NCBI RefSeq assembly: GCF_900103835.1
Contig: NZ_FNID01000030.1
Coordinates: forward strand, 1 to 36,449
Direction of reading: 5' to 3'
DNA length: 36,449 nucleotides
Source of the DNA: Acetanaerobacterium elongatum
Lineage (GTDB): Bacteria; Bacillota; Clostridia; Oscillospirales; Ruminococcaceae
In this document: in pieces, positions 8,950-16,659 of the stretch
How the letters are laid out: each line of letters starts with the position of its first letter
Position numbering within the stretch: position 1 is the stretch's first letter
The notes under the pieces: generated by a model
The model's input: only the letters and a program-made list of their open reading frames with translations
The model's database searches: none
Told to the model about the DNA's origin: nothing
Program-made: the position numbers and the translations under genes

Positions 8950-9783
8950 TTATCCCTTTACTGCACCGGCAGTAAGGCCTTCAACCAGTCTTTTTTGCGC
9001 AAAGAAGAACATGATGCAAACAGGAATGATGGTAATAATGCCTCCCGCCGTTAGCAGATCCCATTGTACGCCCAGCTGCCCTATGAGGTTTTTGAGCGCT
9101 ACCGGTATCGTACGGTTCTTTTCGTTGGTGAACATTACGGCGAAGGTGTATTCGTTCCATGAGGTCATGAAGATATACACGCCGGTTGCAATTAAGCACG
9201 GAACCAGTATGGGCAGTATAATCATCATGAATGCCTGCGCACGGTTGCAACCGTCAACCATTCCGGCCTCCTCCAGCGACATGGGCAGGTCGTTCATATA
9301 GCCGTTTAATAGCCAGATAGAAAACGGGATGGTGAAGGTGGTGTAGGATAAAACCAGCGCCATAGGCGTATAAAGAATGCCAAGCTGCCGCATGATTGCA
9401 TACAACGGAATAAGCAGCAGCACCGTCGGGAACATATTATTGGTTAAGAACATGACCATGAACGCTTTTCTGCCCCTGAAGCGGTAGCGTGAAAACGCGT
9501 AAGCCGCAAGCGCAGATACCGTTAACGAGATCACCGTGGTAATTGCCGCAACAAGAAAGCTGTTGGACATGGGTTTTAAGAAGTTAAAGCCCACGAAAAG
9601 ATTCTTATAGGATTCAAACGTGAAGTTTTTGGGCCAATAGGTTACCACTTCGCCATACAGCTCGCTCTGTGGCTTAACAGAGGTGACAAATGTCCAGTAA
9701 AACGGAAAAAGCAAAAATGCAAGTAAAAGAAGCAGCAGAAGAGCAGGAATGATTGCCGAAAACTTTTTTCTGGATTGTTCCAT
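8950..9783 (-). CDS. ABC sugar importer permease, MalG type
   Basis: 277 residues with about six membrane helices, the first at residues 11-30. The cytoplasmic EAA loop that contacts the ATPase is seen as SLEEAGMVDGCNRAQAFMMIILPIL. It is the second permease of a CUT1-type carbohydrate importer. The gene starts 4 bp after the partner permease, and GGAGGAGTAAGG at the end of that gene serves as its ribosome site, so translation is probably coupled. Confidence 0.93.
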   Translation of the reverse strand: MEQSRKKFSAIIPALLLLLLLAFLLFPFYWTFVTSVKPQSELYGEVVTYWPKNFTFESYKNLFVGFNFLKPMSNSFLVAAITTVISLTVSALAAYAFSRYRFRGRKAFMVMFLTNNMFPTVLLLIPLYAIMRQLGILYTPMALVLSYTTFTIPFSIWLLNGYMNDLPMSLEEAGMVDGCNRAQAFMMIILPILVPCLIATGVYIFMTSWNEYTFAVMFTNEKNRTIPVALKNLIGQLGVQWDLLTAGGIITIIPVCIMFFFAQKRLVEGLTAGAVKG

Positions 9784-9787
9784 TACC

Positions 9788-10669
9788 TTACTCCTCCTGT
9801 TTCTTAAATAGATTCTTTAAATACGGAACTGCGACCGTTAACAGCAGCAGCGTCATCAGCACCGACATCGTGGAGCTGTAGCCCAAATTGAGGGAGTTGC
9901 CCTTGTTAAAGATGTAAACGCTTAAGGTTTGCGTGGCGTAATAGGGGCCGCCCTCAGTCATGTTGTAGATAACGTCAACGGAGTTTGCAACCCAGATAAT
10001 ACGCAGAAGAGTTGTAATAAAGATGGTGTTGCTGAGGGATGGAATTGTAATGTTGAACAGCTTCTGAACACCGCTTGCGCCGTCAATATCGGCCGCCTCG
10101 TAAAGCTCGCCGGGTATTCCCTGAAGCCCGGCCAATATCATTAAGGCAAAGAAAGGGATACCCTGCCAGATAATCGTAACGATAACCGCAGGCAGTGAGG
10201 TAGACTCCTGCGCCAGAAACGGTATCTTCTCCTGGATTACACCAAGTCGGAGCAGAACATCATTCAGTACACCGTAGTTGCCGTCGAAAATCCAGCGCCA
10301 CATTAAACCGATTAAAACACCCGGGGTTACCCACGGAATTAGGCTTACGGAGCGGGCAAGGCCGCGACCGTAGAACTGCCTGTTTAACAGTAATGCCAGT
10401 GCAAAACCGAACAGAAATTGAAAGCCTACACCAACAATTACCCAGATAAACGTTTTTGCCAACGACGACCAAAAAAGTCCGTCCTGAAATACGGAAATAT
10501 AGTTTTCTAAGCCAATGAAGCCAATATCTTTTGGCCGCCTCAAATCATAGTTTTGAAAACTCATCAAAATAGCATTGACGGCTGGAATAAACACCACAGC
10601 CAAAACAATAATAAGTGCGGGCAAGATGAGCAGATACGGCCATATTTTGAATTTATTATCGCGCAGCAT
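9788..10669 (-). CDS. ABC sugar importer permease, MalF/UgpA type
   Basis: 293 residues, with six predicted membrane helices starting at 12-33. The EAA loop is seen as LYEAADIDGASGVQKLFNI, and the family block IPWVTPGVLIGLMWRWIFD lies mid-protein. It forms the membrane channel with the MalG-type protein encoded next. GGGAGG precedes the ATG. No ATP-binding subunit is encoded in the cluster, so a shared MsmX-type ATPase from elsewhere is needed. The gene is separated from the binding-protein gene by 434 bp of hairpin-rich sequence. Confidence 0.93.
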   Translation of the reverse strand: MLRDNKFKIWPYLLILPALIIVLAVVFIPAVNAILMSFQNYDLRRPKDIGFIGLENYISVFQDGLFWSSLAKTFIWVIVGVGFQFLFGFALALLLNRQFYGRGLARSVSLIPWVTPGVLIGLMWRWIFDGNYGVLNDVLLRLGVIQEKIPFLAQESTSLPAVIVTIIWQGIPFFALMILAGLQGIPGELYEAADIDGASGVQKLFNITIPSLSNTIFITTLLRIIWVANSVDVIYNMTEGGPYYATQTLSVYIFNKGNSLNLGYSSTMSVLMTLLLLTVAVPYLKNLFKKQEE

Positions 10670-10692
10670 CGCTGTTCCTCCCTTTAGCTAGT

Positions 10693-10746
10693 CTGGGGCT
10701 CTTTTGAAAACCTAAAGTAAAGAATCAGGTTTTCAAAAGCCCCCAG
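10693..10746 (-). other. Large intergenic hairpin 1, upstream of the permease genes
   Basis: CTGGGG and CTTTTGAAAACCT at 10693-10713 pair with the reverse complement at 10727-10746 (about 19 bp, small internal loop), with a 13-nt loop. It lies 24 nt before the permease start on the transcript. In the minus direction, TAGC follows the stem, so it lacks the T-run of a terminator. The 434-bp gap 10670-11103 has no gene; it holds this and the following hairpins. Confidence 0.55.
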
Positions 10747-10863
10747 TGTATATTCACCTTCGTGTTCTATGTTTTAAAAAGTTGCTTACTTTACAACAGG
10801 CAATTACCATCCGCTTTACCGAAGGAATTGCCCGTCTGGTTTTTATTCTACTTAAATTAATAA

Positions 10864-10968
10864 ACCGGAAAGAAGCAGTCTTTAATAAGAACATGATAAA
10901 AATCTTGCTGGTTTGAATGCTAAAACTTCTACTATCGTTGTGTGAGGATAAGACTGCTTCTTTCCGGT
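10864..10968 (-). other. Intergenic inverted repeat 2 (18-bp perfect arms, 69-nt loop)
   Basis: ACCGGAAAGAAGCAGTCT at 10864-10881 is exactly complementary to 10951-10968. Perfect 18-bp arms so far apart are unlikely by chance in a non-coding gap. It may fold the operon mRNA between the binding-protein and permease cistrons, or be the ends of a small degenerate element. A weaker GGCAATT/AATTGCC pair lies at 10799-10832 next to it. Confidence 0.5.
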
Positions 10969-11057
10969 GCGGGGAAGCTACATTTCGGTATACTCACGTT
11001 ACCTTAAAAGAATTCGTGTATGCTTAATGGCAAATTTGAGTTCGAAGATATTGAGCC

Positions 11058-11087
11058 GGTTATTGCAGCAACGCTGCTGCAATAACC
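11058..11087 (-). other. Hairpin 3, just after the binding-protein stop
   Basis: A perfect 13-bp stem (GGTTATTGCAGCA at 11058-11070 with 11075-11087) with a 4-nt loop starts 16 nt after the binding-protein stop codon. No T-run follows on the minus strand. Such stem-loops after binding-protein genes commonly block 3' exonucleases and raise binding-protein levels over permease levels; that role is an inference here. Confidence 0.6.
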
Positions 11088-11103
11088 AACACAAAGTGAA
11101 ACG

Positions 11104-12408
11104 TTATTTCTTGCCGTAGAGTGAGGTTTGAAGGGTTTCCATCGCTTTTTCAGGGGTAATCTTACCGGTTAACGCGCCGGCAACGGTGTTGGGCCATACA
11201 TTGCTGATCCACTCGGTGGTGGTATCAAGAATCGGGTAGATACCCGCGTTAGGAGCAGCTTCAATAGAAACCTTCATGAAACGGTTGTCCTGGAAGGCGG
11301 GGAGTTCCTTAACGGTTTTGCTTACAGGTACGTTACCTGTTACGGTACACCAGGTTTCCTGGCCCTTGCCGGTAGCAAGGTAGGATATCCACTCGAATGC
11401 GGCATCCTTGTTCTTGCAGGCTTCGAACATAACGTTCTCGGTATCGCCCATAGAGGTCCACTGGGATTTGCCTGCCGGGAACGGGAATGCTGCGACATCA
11501 TCGCCAAAGGTTTCAATCATGCCAGCAGAAGAACCAATGTGGTGAATGGTCATAGCGGTTTTACCAGACTTGAAGTTGGCGATAATCTCGTTGAAACCGT
11601 CAGTGGGAGCTGTTGGGGGAACATAGCCCTTCTTATACAGGTCAACAAAGTCCTTCATACCCTGAATGGCTTCGGGCGTATTGAAGTTTTCGAAGTTGCC
11701 GCCACGAGCCCAGATAAAGCTGCCCCAAGGCTCCTGACCGCCCTTAGCGCCTCTCATGCCAAAGCCGTAAACATCGGTTTTGCCGTCGCCGTTGGTATCG
11801 CGGGTAAGCTTTTTGCATGCCTCGAGGAACTGGTCGTAGGTAGTGGGAACCTCAACGCCGGCATCCTTAAACATCGACGGTCTGTAATAAACATACAGCA
11901 CCTGAGTATTCCAAGGCATAACAAAGATACTGTCGGAGCCGCCTGCCTGCTTCATGGTATTGTACAGACTCTGCTCGATAAGATCTTTATCCTTCCAGTT
12001 TGCGATATAGCTATCTAAGTTCGCAAGCAGGTTATTCGCTACAAACAGGGGGGTAGCGGTGAGCTTCCAGGAAGCGGTATCCGGCCCGCCGCCGCCCTGA
12101 ACAGCTGTAAACAGGTTCTCACTGTACTTACCGCCGTCCCAAGGATATTCCTGTGCAACTACCGTAATATTCTTGCCGTTTGTCTCGTTAAAATCCTTTA
12201 CCATTGCCTGCATGGTTTCGGAGTATTTGGGGTTGTCCGCCCAATACCAGTGCGTGATGGTAACGGGTTCGGATGGTTTGGAGGCTTCTGAAACACTTGG
12301 TGCTGATGCATTTGAAGAAGACGAGGATACATCTGAGGGTTTTCCGCAGGCTGCAAATGTTGTAAGTAATAATGTCAAAGCAAGTAACAGTCCAACGATT
12401 TTTTTCAT
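11104..12408 (-). CDS. Extracellular sugar-binding lipoprotein of the ABC importer
   Basis: 434 residues. A lipoprotein signal peptide (MKKIVGLLLALTLLL) ends in the lipobox FAAC, so the mature protein is anchored by its N-terminal Cys outside the membrane. A Ser/Ala-rich linker follows and then an SBP_bac_1-type fold (THWYWADNPKYSETM, FTAVQGGGGPDTASW, DVYGFGMRGAKGGQEPWG). It captures a carbohydrate, by context a uronate or short galacturonide, for the two permeases. The start at 12408 is chosen because GGAGGATTG precedes it and the signal peptide begins there; the open frame extends 43 codons further without a signal. The stop of the regulator gene is one base upstream, so the ribosome site lies inside the regulator gene. 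Confidence 0.95.
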   Translation of the reverse strand: MKKIVGLLLALTLLLTTFAACGKPSDVSSSSSNASAPSVSEASKPSEPVTITHWYWADNPKYSETMQAMVKDFNETNGKNITVVAQEYPWDGGKYSENLFTAVQGGGGPDTASWKLTATPLFVANNLLANLDSYIANWKDKDLIEQSLYNTMKQAGGSDSIFVMPWNTQVLYVYYRPSMFKDAGVEVPTTYDQFLEACKKLTRDTNGDGKTDVYGFGMRGAKGGQEPWGSFIWARGGNFENFNTPEAIQGMKDFVDLYKKGYVPPTAPTDGFNEIIANFKSGKTAMTIHHIGSSAGMIETFGDDVAAFPFPAGKSQWTSMGDTENVMFEACKNKDAAFEWISYLATGKGQETWCTVTGNVPVSKTVKELPAFQDNRFMKVSIEAAPNAGIYPILDTTTEWISNVWPNTVAGALTGKITPEKAMETLQTSLYGKK

Positions 12409-12409
12409 T

Positions 12410-13102
12410 TTACAATCCTCCGTTAATTTTTGAGTCTTCAAGTGTTTGACGCAGGTGCTTTTCAGTTTCCAGTTTAGCTTGTTCGGCCCCTCCCTTCTTA
12501 ATAGCTTCATATATATTGTTATGACTGATAATAGCACGTTGAAAGCTGCCTTCTACATTTACGGTTTCCAGGTAACCTTCGCGAATAGATTCGCAGATAA
12601 TAGGCAGAATACGATGTAAAACGTCGTTTTGGGTGCACTCTGCCACAGCGGTATGAAACTCAACATCATATTGTGTGTAATCTATGTTCTGTTTATTCGC
12701 TTCCTGCATCTTCTCAATGATCATCCTGAGCTTTTGCAGGTTTTCGGGTTTTGCCCGCTGTGCCGCAAGATAAGCAATCTGCGGCTCTATCATCATTCTG
12801 GTTTCCATCAGGCTCTTGAGCAGATTCTTTTGATTGGCAAAATTCAAGCCCAGCGGGTCTTTTACCATACCGGGATTAGCGGTAATAAAGGTTCCCTTGC
12901 CACGACGTATCTCAACGATATTCTCGGCGGTTAAAAGCTTAATTGCTTCACGAACTGTGGAGCGGGCTATTCCGAACATTGCAACCAATTCTGCTTCGCT
13001 AGGGAACTGATCGCCGGGTTTCATATCCTTCGCGGCAATCATCTCTCTTAATCTTTCGGCTGCCACTACCGATAGCTCCCGTGAAGATATAATCTTTTTC
13101 AT
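12410..13102 (-). CDS. GntR-family regulator, FadR/FCD type, of the uronate operon
   Basis: About 230 residues: a winged helix-turn-helix (LREMIAAKDMKPGDQFPSE, ARSTVREAIKLLTAE, RGKGTFI) followed by an all-helical FCD ligand-binding domain (TRMMIEPQIAYLAA, DYTQYDVEFHTAVAE, HNNIYEAIKKGG, with the Asp/His metal or ligand residues typical of FCD). FCD regulators of this group sense sugar acids such as uronates. It is the first gene of the eleven-gene operon and is coupled to the binding-protein gene, so it likely controls its own operon through the operator at 13140-13166. The start is uncertain: GTG 13135, ATG 13114 or ATG 13102 (preferred, with a GGGGG-ATGA stretch upstream). Confidence 0.92.
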   Translation of the reverse strand: MKKIISSRELSVVAAERLREMIAAKDMKPGDQFPSEAELVAMFGIARSTVREAIKLLTAENIVEIRRGKGTFITANPGMVKDPLGLNFANQKNLLKSLMETRMMIEPQIAYLAAQRAKPENLQKLRMIIEKMQEANKQNIDYTQYDVEFHTAVAECTQNDVLHRILPIICESIREGYLETVNVEGSFQRAIISHNNIYEAIKKGGAEQAKLETEKHLRQTLEDSKINGGL

Positions 13103-13139
13103 CTTCTGAGTCATCCCCCCAAGACAATCCAACACATCT

Positions 13140-13166
13140 GATATCAGACGTCAGACGTCCGATATC
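13140..13166 (-). promoter_or_regulatory. 27-bp near-perfect operator, probable GntR site
   Basis: Two 13-bp half-sites flank a central base at 13153: GATATCAGACGTC (13140-13152) and GACGTCCGATATC (13154-13166). They are inverted copies with a single mismatch. Each half contains the palindromes GATATC and GACGTC. The site begins about 10 bp after the -10 box, at or just after the expected transcription start, where a bound repressor would block transcription. No second copy was noticed elsewhere in the window. Confidence 0.75.
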
Positions 13167-13175
13167 GTTTTGTTT

Positions 13176-13204
13176 AATATAGCATAATGGCGACAGAATG
13201 TCAA
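13176..13204 (-). promoter_or_regulatory. Strong sigma-A promoter of the uronate operon
   Basis: On the minus strand TTGACA (13199-13204) and TATATT (13176-13181) are separated by exactly 17 bp. The expected start is near 13169, directly before the operator. This is the only consensus-like promoter seen for the minus-strand genes from 13102 down to 383. Confidence 0.85.
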
Positions 13205-13295
13205 TTATTTTTTGTATGATTTTTTCGAACATTGCCAAGATATTCACGTCTTCTCTCCTCGTACTTTGGTTGTGGATATACTCAAGTCTCTATGA

Positions 13296-13418
13296 GTAAC
13301 CTATGTTGAAGTGTCGCCGGTGCCGATTTTCAATACGGCAAACCGCATCATGCCGCTGATTAAGGAATGGCAGTCCCGTCCGCTGCAGAAAAATACGCCG
13401 CAGATTCTTCTTTGCTAA
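13296..13418 (+). pseudogene. IS256-family transposase remnant (internal piece)
   Basis: The plus-strand frame from 13296 to a stop at 13416-13418 reads YVEVSP near its start and then NRIMPLIKEWQSRPLQKN. This resembles the mutator-type (IS256) transposase block in which EVSP is followed by a TDxxLPxIKEWQSRPL motif just before the second catalytic Asp. Only about 40 residues survive, with a stop before the expected YPIVFxDAIH block and a stop codon (13293) upstream. It lies between two divergent transcription units and is a dead relic. A second, different piece of the same family lies at 27754-27966. Confidence 0.65.
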
Positions 13419-13565
13419 CAAAAACTTGTTCTTTTCTTTTGTATTAACTGCATTGCACTCGAGGTTATTTATAGATTATTTATAATGATTGTGGTACAAT
13501 CTATATAAGCAGACTGAATAGAATTCAAGCATATGCTTTAAACACTGAAAGGAATGAGCACATTT

Positions 13566-14135
13566 ATGAACGGAACGATATTTTTAATTATCGGTCTTGT
13601 GATTGTCGCAATTCTTGTTATCTGGGCAATCTCGGCCTACAACTCGATGGTGCGCAAGAAGAACTACATCCGCGAGGCATGGTCGGGCATTGACAACCAG
13701 CTCAAGCGCAAGGCCAACATTATCCCCAACCTGGTAGATACTATCCGCATGCAGACTAAATTTGAAAGCGACATTATCGATAAGATTGCCGCCTCCCGTG
13801 CGGGGATGCTCTCGAAGGATCGCGCCGAGGCTATCAGCGCGAGCGACACTGTTACAAGGATGCTGCCCTCGATTATGGCACTTTCTGAGAATTACCCTCA
13901 GCTTGGCACCAACCAAAGCTATCTGAAGCTGATGGAAGACGTCAAGGACGTGGAGGATAAGGTAGCCTATGCCCGTACCCGCTACAACATGTGCGTAATC
14001 GACTTCAACAACACCATCACCGTTTTCCCAGGCAGCATTATTGCCGGGATGTTCCGGTTTGCTCCCGAAAAGGTATTTGAGATAGAAGAAAAGGAAAGGA
14101 ACTACGCCGATAATCTGCGTATCAGCGAGCTATAA
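13566..14135 (+). CDS. lemA: LemA family membrane protein
   Basis: 189 residues. One N-terminal membrane helix (about residues 4-24) is followed by a long helical domain with the LemA blocks YNSMVRKKNYIREAWSGID, QLKRKANIIPNLVDTI, SENYPQLGTNQSYLKLM and RTRYNMCVIDFNNTI, ending FPGSIIAGMF. The role of LemA is poorly known; it is regularly paired with an M48 protease, as here. The Met at 13566 is preferred over 13554 because AAAGGA directly abuts the latter and sits 12 nt before the former. A 9-bp direct repeat TTATTTATA (13464-13484) and a TACAAT box at about 13492 lie upstream and may be promoter parts, but no good -35 box was found. Confidence 0.93.
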   Translation: MNGTIFLIIGLVIVAILVIWAISAYNSMVRKKNYIREAWSGIDNQLKRKANIIPNLVDTIRMQTKFESDIIDKIAASRAGMLSKDRAEAISASDTVTRMLPSIMALSENYPQLGTNQSYLKLMEDVKDVEDKVAYARTRYNMCVIDFNNTITVFPGSIIAGMFRFAPEKVFEIEEKERNYADNLRISEL

Positions 14136-14136
14136 A

Positions 14137-15084
14137 ATGGAGCAGAACTTATATCCTTCAAAACCGCTTTTTGTACACGAGCAGGTGCGTATTAACAAGG
14201 TTAAGACGGTTCTGCTGATTCTCTGCTTTGGCGCGCTGATACTCGGCATCTGCTACCTGATTGGCTATATCTACAACAATGTAGTGATGGGGTTTGTCAT
14301 CGGTGCGGCATACTGCGCCTTTATTATCCCGATACAAATTTTCTCGTCGAAAAGTATGCTGATTTCGTCGGTGCACGGGCGTGCGGTGGATGAGAGCAAC
14401 CCAAATGAACGCCGTGTAAGGCGTCTGGTGGAAGGGCTTTCAATCTCGGCAGGGCTAAAGGAACCGCCTAAGGTATTTATTATTCCCACCCGAACACCCA
14501 ATGCCTTTGCGGGCGGGCTCAAGCCCGAAGACAGCTACATCGGCGTCACCGAAGGGCTGCTCGAGCTGATGGACGACAGTGAGCTGGAAGGGGTGCTCGG
14601 GCATGAGATGTCGCATATTGTACAGCGTGATGTGCTTATCTCCACAATTGCGATTGCTTTAATGAGTATTACCGTGTTTCTGGCCGGCATCTTCTACCGT
14701 ACCTCGTTCTATGGTGGTCGCCGACGCAGCAGGGATAATGACGACAACGGCAGCAACGCAGCCATATTGATGCTGATTGGCCTGATTGTTTACCTTTTGG
14801 CAAACCTTCTTTCAAATCTCATCAACCTTGCCATCTCGCGCAAGCGTGAATATGCTGCAGACGCTTCTGCTGTACGCCTATGCAGTAATTCCGAAGGTCT
14901 GGCACGCGCGCTGGAGAAGATTGCGGGCGTAAGCGGGCGGTATAACGCCGAGACGGTAAGCTCTCTCGGGGGCGACCAGATGCTCTGCCTGTATATCTAC
15001 AACCCCAAAAAGAAGCTGCTTTCGTTGTTTTCTACCCATCCGCCTATTGAGGAGCGCATCGCGCGCATTAGAAATATGTATTAA
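14137..15084 (+). CDS. htpX: HtpX-like membrane zinc metalloprotease (M48)
   Basis: 315 residues. Two N-terminal membrane helices (about 22-42 and 46-66) precede the zinc-protease motif HEMSH in LEGVLGHEMSHIVQRD, followed by two more membrane segments and the third zinc ligand in SRKREYAADASAV. The C-terminal FSTHPPIEERIARI is typical of M48 proteases. It degrades misfolded membrane proteins. The gene starts one base after the lemA stop, so the two are one operon, and it is followed by two hairpin terminators. Confidence 0.94.
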   Translation: MEQNLYPSKPLFVHEQVRINKVKTVLLILCFGALILGICYLIGYIYNNVVMGFVIGAAYCAFIIPIQIFSSKSMLISSVHGRAVDESNPNERRVRRLVEGLSISAGLKEPPKVFIIPTRTPNAFAGGLKPEDSYIGVTEGLLELMDDSELEGVLGHEMSHIVQRDVLISTIAIALMSITVFLAGIFYRTSFYGGRRRSRDNDDNGSNAAILMLIGLIVYLLANLLSNLINLAISRKREYAADASAVRLCSNSEGLARALEKIAGVSGRYNAETVSSLGGDQMLCLYIYNPKKKLLSLFSTHPPIEERIARIRNMY

Positions 15085-15090
15085 AGCTAT

Positions 15091-15129
15091 AAACACCGGC
15101 CTTTGGAGCACCAGTAGCCGGTGTTTTTG
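15091..15129 (+). terminator. Intrinsic terminator of lemA-htpX
   Basis: AAACACCGGC at 15091-15100 pairs perfectly with GCCGGTGTTT at 15117-15126, followed by TTTGTTG. It starts six bases after the htpX stop. Confidence 0.85.
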
Positions 15130-15212
15130 TTGTATAAGCTCTTATCACACGAACGATAAAATCGTTGATAAAGGCCGGTAATGTTTTTTAATATGGAGTA
15201 TTATACAAAGAA

Positions 15213-15260
15213 TGCATCGGCTATGGGAGCTTGAATTACCCAAAGCCGATGCACTTTTTT
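15213..15260 (+). terminator. Second terminator, shared by convergent genes
   Basis: TGCATCGGCT and TGGG at 15213-15227 pair with 15239-15253 (about 14 bp, one mismatch). On the plus strand TTTTTT follows directly. On the minus strand it lies just after the stop of the lipoprotein gene, so it may end both units. Confidence 0.75.
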
Positions 15261-15981
15261 AGGGAAGCTGAAGTACAAAGCGATCGTTTTGCCAGTTGTA
15301 GGTGCGTATAACCGTCTTATTTGTTTTTTCGTCGTAGGCTTCGCAGCTAAAGGAATTGGACGATGCCTTTTTCAGTTGAACGGAATAGTCAAAACTGGTG
15401 GTGCTGAGCGTATCGCAGGGCAGCTGCTTGATCTCGGCGTTGGGTGTAACAGTATAAATCTGGTACACGTTACCCTTTCCGCTCCCCCACTGTCCGATGG
15501 TAAAATCGGGGCTGCCATCGCCGTTATAATCATCAAATACAAGCTGGAACTGTTTATCAAAGTTCAGCTTGCCTCTTTCAAACGTTACCGGCATAGTAAA
15601 AACTGCCTTGGGCTGGTCGATGGCGGTGTAAACACTAATCTGATACTTGCCGTTATAGTTGGTATCGTAGATACCATCACCCGGAGCATAGCCCGGAGAG
15701 TTTTTATCGTAATATTCGCCTTCTATCATATCTACATTGATATAAACAGTTGTGCCATCCGTTAACTGCACAAAGTTTCGGGATATTGTAAACGGAAGGG
15801 TAAAAGGTGGCCCTGAGGTAAGCGGTGGGGGAAAATCACTGCTAAACTGCCCGCGCTTGTTTTGACCGTTTACATGGTCCACACTGCCGTCACCGCAGGA
15901 AAAGAGCAGCGGCAGGGCACAAATTAAAACAGCAAGCAGCAGCGCCGCCTGCCTGAAAGGGGATTGCTTGTTAAGCTTCAT
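15259..15981 (-). CDS. Secreted lipoprotein of unknown function
   Basis: 240 residues. A signal peptide (QAALLLAVLICALPLL) ends in the lipobox LFSC, so the protein is lipid-anchored outside the cell. The mature part is rich in beta-type segments and contains DDYNGDGSPDF, a Dx(D/N)xDG calcium-binding loop of the kind seen in FG-GAP/VCBS or dockerin-like repeats. A second acidic stretch, APGDGIYDTNYNG, is similar in style. Such proteins bind ligands or read out cell-envelope state, but I do not recognise a family. The DUF2752 gene lies 96 bp upstream on the same strand and could be co-transcribed. Confidence 0.85.
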   Translation of the reverse strand: MKLNKQSPFRQAALLLAVLICALPLLFSCGDGSVDHVNGQNKRGQFSSDFPPPLTSGPPFTLPFTISRNFVQLTDGTTVYINVDMIEGEYYDKNSPGYAPGDGIYDTNYNGKYQISVYTAIDQPKAVFTMPVTFERGKLNFDKQFQLVFDDYNGDGSPDFTIGQWGSGKGNVYQIYTVTPNAEIKQLPCDTLSTTSFDYSVQLKKASSNSFSCEAYDEKTNKTVIRTYNWQNDRFVLQLP

Positions 15982-16077
15982 GCCATCTCTTCACTTTCTT
16001 GTTGGCTGCACAGACTATTATTGCAATAATCTGATTGTAACCAACTTTGCACCTCTTATACTTTGAGCGTGTGTGGT

Positions 16078-16440
16078 TTAAGGAATATTGAAAAAGAAGA
16101 GCCTTACCAGCCAAACCGTTATGAAAACGACCACGGTACCGATATAAAGCCTTATGTATCGTTTATCGGTAGGTAAAATACCCCAGAATATATAACGGAT
16201 TAGGATAAACAGTGAAAGCGGTAATACGAGATATACTAAAGGGTGATAGTGGAACGCCGAGACGAAATCAAGGCGCAGCAACGAAAATGCTGCACGCGTC
16301 ATTCCGCAGGAGGGGCACGGAATACCCGAAATGAAGCGTACCACACATCCGTTAACGGGTGCGGCGAATATCCAAATGGCTATTGCAGAGATTAGGCATG
16401 CCGCTAAGGCCTTTAGCAGCCTTTTCAGTACAGTTTTCAT
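16078..16440 (-). CDS. DUF2752 small membrane protein
   Basis: 120 residues with three membrane segments (about 10-29, 61-83 and 95-115). The DUF2752 signature is seen as GIPCPSCGMTRAAFSLLR followed by FHYHPLV. The family's function is unknown; the CPxCGxTR motif suggests a metal or cofactor site at the membrane. An extended -10 promoter lies 36 bp upstream. Confidence 0.92.
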   Translation of the reverse strand: MKTVLKRLLKALAACLISAIAIWIFAAPVNGCVVRFISGIPCPSCGMTRAAFSLLRLDFVSAFHYHPLVYLVLPLSLFILIRYIFWGILPTDKRYIRLYIGTVVVFITVWLVRLFFFNIP

Positions 16441-16475
16441 AGCATCTTCCCTGATTATTGTTTGTTCTTTCTGAC

Positions 16476-16484
16476 ATTATAGCA
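16476..16484 (-). promoter_or_regulatory. Extended -10 promoter of the DUF2752 gene
   Basis: The minus strand reads TGCTATAAT, a TGn extended -10 with a perfect TATAAT at 16476-16481. No good -35 box is present. The expected start is near 16469, giving a leader of about 29 nt. Confidence 0.5.
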
Positions 16485-16542
16485 GATAAATAAGAACAAA
16501 ACCACTTTAACGGCACAAAGCGCTAATATATTGAAATACCGC

Positions 16543-16570
16543 TTGAAATAGCTGTGAAATACGATATAAT
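16543..16570 (+). promoter_or_regulatory. Promoter of glyA
   Basis: TTGAAA (16543-16548) and TATAAT (16565-16570) are 16 bp apart. The leader of about 80 nt to glyA shows no recognisable riboswitch fold; it holds AAAGGA 13 nt before the start. Confidence 0.7.
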
Positions 16571-16659
16571 TAAATTTGTATGGTTTTTACTGAACTAAAT
16601 GTGGTTACTAAGCTTAGAAGGGATACTTTCGGGCTTTAAGAAAGGAATGGTTATAGAAG

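Noticed and set aside
15141-15180. AACGAT/ATCGTT hairpin as a further terminator
   Set aside because: Short stem with no T-run, between two better terminators.
16571-16659. Riboswitch in the glyA leader
   Set aside because: The roughly 80-nt leader shows no glycine or tetrahydrofolate aptamer features and no terminator stem.
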